DNA from: Clostridiales bacterium
GTDB taxonomy: Bacteria; Bacillota; Clostridia; Saccharofermentanales; Saccharofermentanaceae
Reading direction: 5' to 3'
Length of the DNA: 6,463 bases
Assembly (NCBI GenBank): GCA_017612755.1
Contig: JAGAFH010000227.1
Location: 1 to 6,463, forward strand
Part shown: positions 1 to 6,463 of the stretch, in pieces
How the letters are laid out: each line of letters opens with the position of its first letter
How positions within the stretch are numbered: position 1 is the first letter of the stretch
The notes under the pieces: generated by a model
What the model saw: only the letters and a program-made list of their open reading frames with translations
Told to the model about the DNA's origin: nothing
The model's database searches: none
Made by a program: the position numbers and the translations under genes

Positions 1-420
1 AATGCGCTTTCCGACTCAAATGCCGTTGCTAATCTCAATATGAGAAACTGCATGATCAGGAATTCCTCCGGAAGATCCTATGCGGCTGTTCTCTTTGAGT
101 CCCTTGTATGTATCGATATCGGCGGTATCGAACCTGATGCTGTTCCTACCGATGATTCCATCATGACCATTAAGTATGTTACAAAGCATTATCAGACCAT
201 TACACTTGATTTTGTGCCCAGGGATACTGATTCTTATTATGTTTTCATGGACGGTGAATACTCGTCATTCTATATCTATTCAAGGGAACTCTTTAAGAAT
301 GGCGGTACCGATACATTCTCCTATGGATGCTGGGCTGCTTATGAGCTTGCACAGGAAGCTATAGATAATGCGATCAACGGAACTTACGATATTCCTGAAG
401 ATTCAGTAGAGGAGACCTGA
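1..420 (+). CDS. C-terminal fragment of a probable DUF4340-like envelope protein (5' end outside window)
   Basis: The reading frame is open from base 1 (first codons read NALSDSNAVANLN) to a TGA at 418-420, so 139 residues of a longer protein are visible. The ATG at 40 lies inside this open frame, has no ribosome binding site before it, and is probably an internal methionine. The visible part has an alternating beta pattern: a strand with hydrophobic residues and acidic turns (IDIGGIEPDAVP), then ITLDFVPRD, then YYVFMDGEYSSFYIYSRELF, followed by a helix-like tail (WAAYELAQEAIDNAI). This resembles the repeating C-terminal units of DUF4340 proteins, which in Clostridia usually follow an ABC-2 type (Gld-like) transporter operon; that assignment is from memory of the family pattern and is tentative. 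The stop lies 5 bp before the next gene, whose ribosome binding site is inside this coding end, so the two are probably co-transcribed. No function can be assigned from the fragment alone. Confidence 0.75.
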   Translation, partial: NALSDSNAVANLNMRNCMIRNSSGRSYAAVLFESLVCIDIGGIEPDAVPTDDSIMTIKYVTKHYQTITLDFVPRDTDSYYVFMDGEYSSFYIYSRELFKNGGTDTFSYGCWAAYELAQEAIDNAINGTYDIPEDSVEET

Positions 421-425
421 TAAGA

Positions 426-1562
426 ATGAGTAAAGGGAAAAGCAGCATAGACAGGAATCTGATCCTGCTCATAGCACTTTTTTCGATAATGCTTATCGCC
501 TGTATCGTCCTGACCGTTATGGTCTCAAAAAAGGATGAGGCGCTTCAGGGTGCCGATCAGGCTATCAGGCTGTCTGCCCAGGGAGGCTTTGAGTGTGAAT
601 ATGCCGAAGCCCAGAAGCTTTATGCTTTCGGTGAAGGTATCCTTAAGGTCACGGACAACCGTGTTGCTTATCTTACTCTTTCCGGAAATGAAGTATTCAG
701 TAAGAATATAAGCTACAGCACCCCCCAGTGTTATATAAGGAACGGAAGGGCTGTTGTTTTCGACCAGGACGGTTACGGTTTTATAGTCCTTAATACTGAA
801 GAGGTCCTGGTGGAGATGCCTACTTCCAACAAGATCAAGTCTGCCATCCTTTCCCAGGGCGGTATCTGCGCTGTTATTACAGACAGTGATGAGGCTTACG
901 GCATGGTTACCATGTATTCCTTATCCGGTTCTGTCATCTCTGAGTGGACATCTTATAACTCAGGTTATCCCATAGCCTGTGCATTTACTCCCGAGGATGA
1001 TTTCCTGGCGGTAACTACAGTAAATACGACAGGAGCCGTAGTTAAGCCCTATATCAGGCTTTTCTCCATTATCCCTACAGATAACGGAACTACCGCTGAC
1101 GACTATGCGGTATATACCATGGATGATACTGATATCTTCTCTGCTGTCCTTTACTGCGGAAGTAAGCTTTACACATTCTCTTCCAATAAGATCTATACCA
1201 TTGAGAATGATATCGTTACTCCTCTTGAGGGAGAGTACGGGTCCATCAACCAGGTCAATGCGGAAGGTAATTCTCTGTTTGTTGTCTATGCTGACGGCGT
1301 TGACCAGATGAATAAACTTGCAATTATAGGAAATAACGGAGATACTGTTTATAACTCTGCTGTGGGTTCTGAGATCAATGCTGTTGCTGTTACGGACAGC
1401 CTTTATGCTCTCAGTATCGACAGAAGGATCTATGTTTTTAACAAAGACGGTGACATCGTCTCTGACATTTCAGTAGATGAAGATGTTTTGAGGATAGGTT
1501 TTATAGGTAACAACAAGCTTGTTGTCATATCGACCGGTGGCGTACACACAGTCGATTATTAA
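426..1562 (+). CDS. Membrane-anchored beta-propeller-like protein, DUF5711-like
   Basis: This is a 378-residue protein of unknown function. Residues 1-11 are basic and polar, 12-33 form one strongly hydrophobic segment (LILLIALFSIMLIACIVLTV and on), and KK follows at 35-36. That suits an uncleaved signal anchor with the body outside the cytoplasm, although the lysines after the segment weaken the charge rule. From about residue 55 to the end there are roughly seven or eight similar units of 35-45 residues, each with a short strand, a turn, a strand ending in a hydrophobic pair and a G-N/D-G turn; examples are YLTLSGNEVF, YSLSGSVISEW and YVFNKDGDIVSDI. This is typical of a WD40/PQQ-type beta propeller and fits the Firmicutes family DUF5711 in length and layout. 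No catalytic motif is visible. The start is supported by GAGGAGA at 409-415. The gene follows the previous one by 5 bp and precedes the CYTH gene by 11 bp. A ligand-binding or scaffolding role at the envelope is inference. Confidence 0.85.
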   Translation: MSKGKSSIDRNLILLIALFSIMLIACIVLTVMVSKKDEALQGADQAIRLSAQGGFECEYAEAQKLYAFGEGILKVTDNRVAYLTLSGNEVFSKNISYSTPQCYIRNGRAVVFDQDGYGFIVLNTEEVLVEMPTSNKIKSAILSQGGICAVITDSDEAYGMVTMYSLSGSVISEWTSYNSGYPIACAFTPEDDFLAVTTVNTTGAVVKPYIRLFSIIPTDNGTTADDYAVYTMDDTDIFSAVLYCGSKLYTFSSNKIYTIENDIVTPLEGEYGSINQVNAEGNSLFVVYADGVDQMNKLAIIGNNGDTVYNSAVGSEINAVAVTDSLYALSIDRRIYVFNKDGDIVSDISVDEDVLRIGFIGNNKLVVISTGGVHTVDY

Positions 1563-1573
1563 AAGGGAGATTT

Positions 1574-2233
1574 ATGGAAACTGAAGTTAAACTGGCTTTT
1601 GACAGTAAAGAGGAACTGTTTGATATCATCAATGCCGAGTGGTTCTCGGATTACTGCCTTGATACGTCGGTGAAGTCACCCGTTAAGCTCACGAATATCT
1701 ACTTTGATACTGATGACCAGAAGATCGCCAAGAGAGGCGGAGCCATCAGAGTAAGATCCTTCTATGATGAGGGAGTAGAGAAGTTCGAGCATACCGTCAA
1801 GTTCGGCGGCGGTGCTGCTAACGGTCTTCATCAGAGATATGAGTGGAATGTGGTTTCAGATTCATCAAGATTTAATATCAAGGAGTTTATAAGGCTTGCT
1901 TTCGGCAATGACGACCCCCAGGAACTTCTGGAGGAATTCCTTGAAGGCGTTACCGAAGACGAGCTTCATCCTATCTGTTCCACTGTTTTTAACAGGACTA
2001 AGTACATGTTCGGCTTTGGAGACAGCATGATGGAAGCATGTTTTGATGACGGTGTCATCAGGGCAGGCGATAAGGAAGATACTATCTGTGAACTTGAGCT
2101 GGAACTGGAGTCCGGAGATGTGGTGGACCTGAAGGATATGGCTGAGTTCATAGTGGAAAACACAGGAGCAAGACCTTTTAACGAAAGTAAGTTCAAGCGT
2201 TGTCTTGCTCTTCTCGAGAATAATGAAAGCTGA
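1574..2233 (+). CDS. CYTH-domain protein, probable triphosphatase-family enzyme
   Basis: This 219-residue protein spans a complete CYTH domain (triphosphate tunnel metalloenzyme superfamily), which cleaves triphosphate-bearing substrates such as inorganic triphosphate or thiamine triphosphate using Mg or Mn. The signature ExExK lies at the extreme N-terminus (E2, E4, K6). Further tunnel residues appear in order: YFDTD at 43-47, the basic pair R59 and R61, T74-V75-K76, R88-Y89-E90, R141, the acidic FDDG around 157-160, the ELELE strand at 173-177, and K206/K208-R209 near the end. None of the expected charged positions is obviously missing, so the enzyme is likely active in the cytoplasm. Substrate cannot be read from sequence; adenylate cyclase (class IV) is an alternative but less likely in this lineage. 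The start is fixed by AAGGGAGA at 1563-1570 directly before the ATG, and by ExExK needing that start. The last 11 bases overlap the next gene, suggesting coupled translation. Confidence 0.9.
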   Translation: METEVKLAFDSKEELFDIINAEWFSDYCLDTSVKSPVKLTNIYFDTDDQKIAKRGGAIRVRSFYDEGVEKFEHTVKFGGGAANGLHQRYEWNVVSDSSRFNIKEFIRLAFGNDDPQELLEEFLEGVTEDELHPICSTVFNRTKYMFGFGDSMMEACFDDGVIRAGDKEDTICELELELESGDVVDLKDMAEFIVENTGARPFNESKFKRCLALLENNES

Positions 2234-3386
2234 CCTTAAGAAATATAACACAGTCATTATCGGCGGGGGTGCATCGGGCCTGATGTGCGCCTGCCGTCTT
2301 GCTTATAACGGTATCTCTGATATCGCAGTACTGGAGCGTAATCCCAAGGCCGGAAAAAAGCTTCTTATGACCGGTAACGGAAGATGTAACCTGACTAATG
2401 ATGACCTCGATGTCTCCTTATATAACACGGATAACCGGGAGGTCCTGGAAAACCTTATTTCCAAGTATCCCGTAAGTGTGACAAAGGTCTTTTTCGAAAG
2501 AGTCCTTAATATTGCTCTTGTCTCAAAAAACGGACTTGTGTATCCCAGGACTTTAAAGGGTATTACGGTCCTGGAGGCTATGCTTTATTATCTTAAGGAT
2601 CATGGTGTAGAGATCATAACAGATATGGAAGTTTCTAATATCTCCCAAGGCTTTGTTATCAACGATTCTATAAATGCAGATAATGTAGTGATCGCAGGAG
2701 GAGGTGCCTCTTATCCAAAGACCGGATCTGACGGCAGTTCCTATAAGCTTATCTCCGCTTTTTCAGGTAAGGATGACATGGTGCCTGTTTATCCCTCGCT
2801 GGTCCAACTGAATATCCGTGAGAGCGATATAAGAAAGCTTTCAGGGGAGAGGATCAACTGTAAAGTTACGCTCGTTATAGACAGGCAGGAAGTGGCTTCA
2901 GAGACAGGTGAGATGCTCTTTACGGATTACGGGGTCTCCGGCATCTGCATTATGCAGCTTTCGGGCATATTTAACAGATACAGGAAGGCGGGAATAAAGA
3001 CCGTTTCCGTTGTTGTGGATATGTTCCCTGATATGAATGAAGAAGACCTCAGATCAGAGGTGGAAAGGCGCGGCGGATCTCTGAAGGGACTTCTTCTTTC
3101 TGAGATCTCTGATGTAGTACTTAGCAGAAATGGCGATGTGGTAAAGAACCTTAAATCCTTTGAACTTACTATTACCGGTACAAGGGATCTTGATTCTGCC
3201 CAGGTAACGGGAGGAGGCCTTAAGCTTTCCGCTCTTACGGAAGGCATGATGCTTAAAGATCTTCCGGGTCTTTATGTGACGGGAGAAGCTGTTAATGTGG
3301 ACGGACCCTGCGGCGGCTATAACCTTCAGTGGGCCTGGAGTTCCGCTTTTTCGTGCGCTGATGATATTGCGGGAAGATCCTTATGA
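2223..3386 (+). CDS. NAD(P)/FAD-dependent oxidoreductase, HI0933/BaiN family
   Basis: This 387-residue flavoprotein has the full layout of the HI0933 (YhiN/BaiN) family. A Rossmann dinucleotide-binding fold starts at residue 11 with GGGASG at 14-19 and E38 at the end of the second strand for the FAD ribose. The family signature GKKLLMTGNGRCNLTN follows at 44-59, a central IAGGGASYPKTG at 157-168, and the C-terminal FAD-closing motif GEAVNVDGPCGGYNLQWAW at 354-372. The reaction is unsettled: members are annotated as aminoacetone oxidase-like or, from one bile-acid study, BaiN; neither name should be taken as function here. The ATG at 2223 was chosen because it puts the Rossmann strand at the usual distance and overlaps the CYTH stop by 11 bp; a TTG at 2205 would add six residues but lacks a ribosome binding site. 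Only a weak GAGA at 2216-2219 precedes the ATG, so expression may depend on ribosomes finishing the CYTH gene. The stop overlaps the next start. Confidence 0.93.
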   Translation: MKADLKKYNTVIIGGGASGLMCACRLAYNGISDIAVLERNPKAGKKLLMTGNGRCNLTNDDLDVSLYNTDNREVLENLISKYPVSVTKVFFERVLNIALVSKNGLVYPRTLKGITVLEAMLYYLKDHGVEIITDMEVSNISQGFVINDSINADNVVIAGGGASYPKTGSDGSSYKLISAFSGKDDMVPVYPSLVQLNIRESDIRKLSGERINCKVTLVIDRQEVASETGEMLFTDYGVSGICIMQLSGIFNRYRKAGIKTVSVVVDMFPDMNEEDLRSEVERRGGSLKGLLLSEISDVVLSRNGDVVKNLKSFELTITGTRDLDSAQVTGGGLKLSALTEGMMLKDLPGLYVTGEAVNVDGPCGGYNLQWAWSSAFSCADDIAGRSL

Positions 3387-4921
3387 TAAAAGATATCATC
3401 TTTACTCCGGATCAGATCGGAAATGTTCCTTCCGTAAAAGAAGAGCTGGCAAAGCGGCTGGGGTCTTCTGAATTTACTATCGAAAAGTCTTTTATAGATG
3501 CCCGCCACAAAAATGATATCAAGGTAGTCTACAGAGTCTCTAAAGGAGAGGAAAGATCTGATGATACGGCTGCCGCTCTTCCTCATCTTGGAAAAAGGTT
3601 TAATATTTCAAAAAGGCCTGTTATCGTGGGTTTCGGGCCTGCGGGTATGTTCTGCGGACTGGTTCTTGCAAGATACGGACTTAATCCCATTATCATCGAA
3701 AAGGGAAGGCCTGTTGAAGAAAGGACCAAAGATGTTTCTTTTTATAAAGAAAAGGGTGTTATCGACCCTTCTTCCAATATCCAGTTCGGTGAGGGAGGAG
3801 CAGGAACTTTTTCCGACGGAAAGCTCTATACAGGCGTGTCTTCAGGGCTTAAGGGCTTTATCGGACAGGTTATGGTCAGATACGGAGCTCCGGAAGACAT
3901 CTTATATGATTCCCATCCCCATGTGGGTACCGATAATCTTGTTAATGTGGTAAAAGGCATCAGAAAAGAGATCATTTCTCTGGGCGGTGAGATAAGGTTT
4001 TCCGAAGAACTGGTCAGGATCGTACCTGGTCATGACGGGTCTTCAGTTTCAGAAGTCATTACTGATAAGGGTTCTTATTTAACAGATACCCTGATCCTTG
4101 CGATAGGTAACAGTTCAAGGGATCTTATCCGTAATAATGCTTCTTTTCTTAAAGTAGAGAGTAAACCTTTTGCCGTGGGAGTCCGTATCGAACATTTGAG
4201 ATCTGATATAGATAAGGCCATGTACGGGTTTGATACGGCTGATTATAAGAATATATGCGCTGCCAATTATAAGCTGGCAGTAGATACATGTTCCGGTAAA
4301 AAGCTCTATACATTCTGCATGTGTCCCGGCGGTGAAGTAGTTCCTTCCGCATCCTTTGAAAAGGCAGTAGTCACTAACGGTATGAGCTACAGGGCCAGAA
4401 ATAATGATAATTCCAATTCGGCTCTTCTTGTGCCTTTTGATCCGAAGGAAGTCTCCGACGATCCTCTGGCAGGCATCACATTCCAGGATATGCTGGAGAC
4501 AAAGGCCTATACTCTGGCGGGTTCTGATTCCACAGCTCCCTTTATGACTTATGGAGACCTGAAGGCAGGTAAGTCCGGAACTTCTTATTCTTCTGTTGTT
4601 CCAACTTATAAGCCCGGTGTAACTGCATGTGATCTCCGTGAGCTTCTTCCTGAAGTCTTTGTTGAAACATTAAAGGACGGAATATCTCTGATGGGCAGGA
4701 AGATCAGGGGCTTTGATTCAGAAAACGCTGTTCTTACTGCAGTTGAGACAAGATCCTCATCTCCCGTCAGGATCCCCAGGAACAGAGATACTTTTGAAAG
4801 CGTTGCATGTAAGGGCATATTCCCGATAGGAGAGGGCGCCGGTTATGCAGGAGGCATAATGAGTTCGGCTATCGACGGCATAAAATGTGGTAATCTCATA
4901 GCCGAAAGTATGTTATTATAA
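3383..4921 (+). CDS. FAD-dependent dehydrogenase, COG2509 family
   Basis: This 512-residue protein matches the uncharacterised FAD-dependent dehydrogenase family COG2509 over its whole length. Residues 1 to about 76 form a small separate alpha/beta N-terminal domain, then a short linker. The Rossmann fold begins at 78 with GFGPAG at 83-88 and E106 as the FAD ribose ligand. The family-specific NIQFGEGGAGTFSDGKL follows at 132-148, then a substrate-type domain, and the closing motif GEGAGYAGGI at 483-492. The middle contains a cysteine-bearing stretch, FCMCPGGEVVPS, that is typical of the family. The substrate and electron acceptor are not known; a cytoplasmic redox role is inferred. The gene starts in an ATGA overlap with the preceding flavoprotein and has GGGAAGA at 3371-3377, five bases before its ATG, so translational coupling is likely. 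It is the last gene before the AT-rich 40-bp gap and appears to end the first block. No frameshift or missing FAD-binding residue was seen. Confidence 0.93.
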   Translation: MIKDIIFTPDQIGNVPSVKEELAKRLGSSEFTIEKSFIDARHKNDIKVVYRVSKGEERSDDTAAALPHLGKRFNISKRPVIVGFGPAGMFCGLVLARYGLNPIIIEKGRPVEERTKDVSFYKEKGVIDPSSNIQFGEGGAGTFSDGKLYTGVSSGLKGFIGQVMVRYGAPEDILYDSHPHVGTDNLVNVVKGIRKEIISLGGEIRFSEELVRIVPGHDGSSVSEVITDKGSYLTDTLILAIGNSSRDLIRNNASFLKVESKPFAVGVRIEHLRSDIDKAMYGFDTADYKNICAANYKLAVDTCSGKKLYTFCMCPGGEVVPSASFEKAVVTNGMSYRARNNDNSNSALLVPFDPKEVSDDPLAGITFQDMLETKAYTLAGSDSTAPFMTYGDLKAGKSGTSYSSVVPTYKPGVTACDLRELLPEVFVETLKDGISLMGRKIRGFDSENAVLTAVETRSSSPVRIPRNRDTFESVACKGIFPIGEGAGYAGGIMSSAIDGIKCGNLIAESMLL

Positions 4922-4950
4922 TCTCTGTTAAATATATGTTTTATTAATAG
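4911..4950 (+). promoter_or_regulatory. AT-rich gap with an isolated -10-like TATAAT, possible promoter for the ACT-UPF0210 pair
   Basis: Bases 4911-4950 contain only 6 G or C out of 40, against roughly balanced composition in the genes on both sides, and include the largest intergenic gap in the window (4922-4961). A perfect TATAAT lies at 4917-4922, overlapping the stop codon of the flavoprotein gene. No TTGACA-like hexamer sits 16-18 bases upstream and there is no extended -10 TG in the right place, so this is a weak promoter candidate. The alternative is that the AT-rich stretch only keeps the ribosome binding site of the next gene unpaired. No hairpin followed by a T run is present, so read-through from upstream remains possible. 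Confidence 0.25.
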
Positions 4951-4955
4951 GAGAG
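4949..4955 (+). promoter_or_regulatory. Ribosome binding site of the ACT-domain gene
   Basis: AGGAGAG lies six bases before the ATG at 4962. It is a near-consensus Shine-Dalgarno in an AT-rich, probably unstructured leader, and it fixes the start of this short gene. Confidence 0.8.
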
Positions 4956-4961
4956 ACTTAT

Positions 4962-5246
4962 ATGGCATCCGGTAAGAATACTGCTGTTATCTCAGTTATA
5001 GGAAAAGATAAGGTCGGCATTATCGCTAAGGTTTCAAACCTTCTTGCAGATAATAATATCAATATAAATGATATCTCCCAGACTATCCTGGATGATATCT
5101 TCACCATGATCATGCTGGTGGATCTTCAGCAGCTTCAGATCGAGGAATCTGATATAAAGGAAAAGCTTAATGCTCTTGGCGAGGATCTGGGCGTGACTAT
5201 TACTATCCAGCACACCGATCTTTTCGATAAGATGCACAGGATCTGA
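4962..5246 (+). CDS. ACT-domain protein, UPF0237 family
   Basis: This 94-residue protein is a single ACT domain, a small ligand-binding fold that usually senses amino acids and works as a dimer or through a partner. The first strand (AVISVIG, 8-14) runs into the ligand-loop signature GKDKVGI at 14-20. A helix follows (22-30), then NINDISQT at 34-41, a third strand (FTMIMLVD, 47-54), a second helix (about 63-75) and a last strand (VTITIQH). There is no room for a catalytic domain, so it is a stand-alone regulator-type protein in the cytoplasm. Length and pattern fit UPF0237. In many Firmicutes and some archaea this family sits directly before a UPF0210 gene, as here, which suggests the two proteins work together; the glycine-cleavage regulator GcvR is a more distant relative. 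Ligand and partner contact are unknown. The gene is 21 bp from the next. Confidence 0.93.
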   Translation: MASGKNTAVISVIGKDKVGIIAKVSNLLADNNININDISQTILDDIFTMIMLVDLQQLQIEESDIKEKLNALGEDLGVTITIQHTDLFDKMHRI

Positions 5247-5251
5247 TTTTT

Positions 5252-5257
5252 AAGGAG
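5252..5257 (+). promoter_or_regulatory. Ribosome binding site of the UPF0210 gene
   Basis: AAGGAG lies in the 21-bp gap after the ACT gene, ten bases before the ATG at 5268. The spacing is slightly long but the match is strong, and no other start codon with such a site is near. It supports independent initiation on a shared transcript. Confidence 0.7.
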
Positions 5258-5267
5258 CTTATATCTA

Positions 5268-6463
5268 ATGATCACTGATTTTGAGATACTTGAGACAATG
5301 AAGATGTTCAATGAGCAGCATCTGGACATCAGGACTATAACTATGGGTATATCCCTTATGGACTGCGCGGCTTCTACAGTCGAGGAGTCATGTAATAAGA
5401 TCTATGACAAGATCTGCCGCTATGCAGGCGATCTTGTTAAGGTGGGAGAGCAGATAAGTAAGAAGTACGGTGTTCCCATCATCCATAAAAGGATATCAGT
5501 TACACCTATCTCTATCGTTGCTGCTGCCTGCGGCTCTTCTGATTATGTGCCTTTTGCAAAGACACTGGATAAGGCTGCAAAGACCTGCGGTGTCAACTTC
5601 GTGGGAGGCTTTTCCGCCTTAGTACAGAAGGGCTATACAAATGCGGATAAGAACCTTATCAATTCTATTCCTGAGGCTCTTGCAACCACTGATTTTGTTT
5701 GTTCTTCCGTAAACCTGGCTTCCACCAGGACGGGTATAAATATGGATGCTGTCAGGGATATGGGCGTTACCATCAAGAAGGCAGCTGAACTTACGGCTGA
5801 CAGGGATGCCCTTGGATGCGCAAAGCTGGTCGTTTTCGCTAACGCCCCTGAGGATAATCCGTTCATGGCAGGAGCTTTCCTGGGCCCCGGCGAACCTGAG
5901 TGCGTTATAAATGTAGGTATATCAGGTCCCGGAGTTGTTAAGCACGCCCTTGAAGAGGTGAGGGGAGCTGATCTGGGAACAGTTGCCGAGACTATCAAGA
6001 AAGCTGCCTTTAAGATCACTCGTGTAGGTGAGCTTGTTGCCCGTGAGGCATCTGAGAGACTTGGCGTACCTTTCGGTATCATCGATCTTTCCCTGGCTCC
6101 CACGCCCGCTGTTGGTGACTCTGTCGCAAGACTTCTTGAAGAGTTCGGTCTTGAGACCTGCGGCACCTGGGGAACTACAGCTGCCCTTGCAATGCTCAAT
6201 GATGCGGTCAAGAAGGGCGGAACGATGGCTTCTTCCTTCGTAGGAGGTCTTTCCGGCGCATTTATCCCTGTTTCCGAGGATGAGGGTATGATCGCTGCAG
6301 CTTCCTCCGGATCACTTCTTCTTGAGAAGCTGGAAGCTATGACCTGCGTATGTTCAGTTGGTCTTGATATGATAGCTATCCCGGGTGATACCACAGCTGA
6401 GACTATCTCCGGCATCATCGCTGATGAGATGGCTCTGGGCACATTTAATAATAAGACTACTGC
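5268..6463 (+). CDS. UPF0210 / PFL-like family protein (3' end outside window)
   Basis: The frame runs open from ATG 5268 to the right edge, giving 398 residues of a family whose members are usually about 450 long, so some 50 C-terminal residues are missing only because the window ends. The N-terminus (ILETMKMF, then [15 protein letters not shown]) matches the usual start of UPF0210 proteins. Other conserved blocks are AAACGSSDY at 85-93, [11 protein letters not shown] at 112-122, [13 protein letters not shown] at 146-158, [20 protein letters not shown] at 190-209, [12 protein letters not shown] at 216-227, [16 protein letters not shown] at 272-287 and [10 protein letters not shown] at 298-307. 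The family is called PFL-like because its barrel fold resembles pyruvate formate-lyase, but no RVSGYAV-type glycyl radical loop is seen in the visible part; enzymatic activity is unproven. The protein is cytoplasmic, with no signal peptide. It follows the ACT gene by 21 bp in the family's classic arrangement, so a joint role in sensing or handling a small metabolite is inferred. Confidence 0.93.
   Translation, partial: MITDFEILETMKMFNEQHLDIRTITMGISLMDCAASTVEESCNKIYDKICRYAGDLVKVGEQISKKYGVPIIHKRISVTPISIVAAACGSSDYVPFAKTLDKAAKTCGVNFVGGFSALVQKGYTNADKNLINSIPEALATTDFVCSSVNLASTRTGINMDAVRDMGVTIKKAAELTADRDALGCAKLVVFANAPEDNPFMAGAFLGPGEPECVINVGISGPGVVKHALEEVRGADLGTVAETIKKAAFKITRVGELVAREASERLGVPFGIIDLSLAPTPAVGDSVARLLEEFGLETCGTWGTTAALAMLNDAVKKGGTMASSFVGGLSGAFIPVSEDEGMIAAASSGSLLLEKLEAMTCVCSVGLDMIAIPGDTTAETISGIIADEMALGTFNNKTT

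Noticed and set aside
2205..2222. TTG start that would extend the HI0933-family protein by six residues
   Set aside because: There is no ribosome binding site before it, and the ATG at 2223 gives the normal distance to the Rossmann strand and a typical short overlap.
1865..2257. Minus-strand open frame of 130 codons across the CYTH-flavoprotein junction
   Set aside because: Both plus-strand genes have complete family motifs here, and the antisense product shows no recognisable pattern or ribosome binding site.
3389..3403. Perfect inverted repeat with 6-bp arms and a 3-bp centre (AAAGAT-ATC-ATCTTT)
   Set aside because: It encodes residues 3-7 of the COG2509 protein, the arms are short and AT-rich, and GATATC-like strings are common throughout this DNA, so chance plus codon bias explains it.
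3561..3953. Plus-strand open frame of 130 codons in another frame
   Set aside because: It is fully inside the COG2509 flavoprotein over its FAD-binding region, whose motifs are intact in the main frame.
4922..4961. Possible terminator after the COG2509 gene
   Set aside because: No GC-rich stem is present, and the T-containing runs are not preceded by a hairpin.
5055..5080. AT-rich palindromic-looking stretch in the ACT gene
   Set aside because: It encodes the conserved Asn-Ile-Asn segment of the ACT domain; the repetition comes from AAT and ATA/ATC codons rather than from an operator.
5633..6442. Long open frame of 269 codons on the minus strand
   Set aside because: It lies wholly inside the UPF0210 gene, which matches its family throughout. 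The minus-strand product is a low-complexity mix rich in Ser, Ala, Pro and Thr with no domain, as expected for an antisense shadow.

Overview
The window reads as ordinary chromosomal DNA from a Clostridia-type Firmicute, most likely a Lachnospiraceae- or Oscillospiraceae-like gut or rumen anaerobe. This rests on the mid-40s GC feel, strong AGGAG-type ribosome binding sites, tight head-to-tail packing, the protein families present (a DUF5711-like membrane-anchored propeller, the HI0933/BaiN flavoprotein, the COG2509 flavoprotein, and the ACT/UPF0210 pair) and AGG/AGA-rich arginine codons. The taxonomic call is inference; there is no rRNA or marker gene to confirm it.

Seven genes, all on the + strand, fill nearly the whole window. 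Bases 1-420 are the 3' end of a gene that begins to the left, tentatively a DUF4340-type envelope protein. After 5 bp comes a single-pass membrane protein with an extracytoplasmic beta-propeller-like body (426-1562). After 11 bp comes a CYTH-fold triphosphatase-family protein (1574-2233). Its last 11 bases overlap the start of an HI0933/BaiN-family flavoprotein (2223-3386). That gene's stop codon overlaps the start of a COG2509 FAD-dependent dehydrogenase (3383-4921) in an ATGA junction. These five look like one transcription unit, with translational coupling through the CYTH-flavoprotein-flavoprotein part.

A 40-bp, very AT-rich gap (4922-4961) with an isolated TATAAT follows. Then comes a second block: a 94-residue ACT-domain protein (4962-5246) and, 21 bp on, a UPF0210 / PFL-like protein (5268 to the right edge, cut about 50 residues short of full length). 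These two families are a well-known tandem pair of unknown biochemical role.

No RNA genes, mobile elements, CRISPR arrays, long repeats or convincing intrinsic terminators were seen, and no intergenic stretch exceeds 40 bp. No clearly new system is visible. The points most worth following are the uncharacterised ACT-UPF0210 pair and the coupled pair of unrelated flavoproteins behind a CYTH enzyme.
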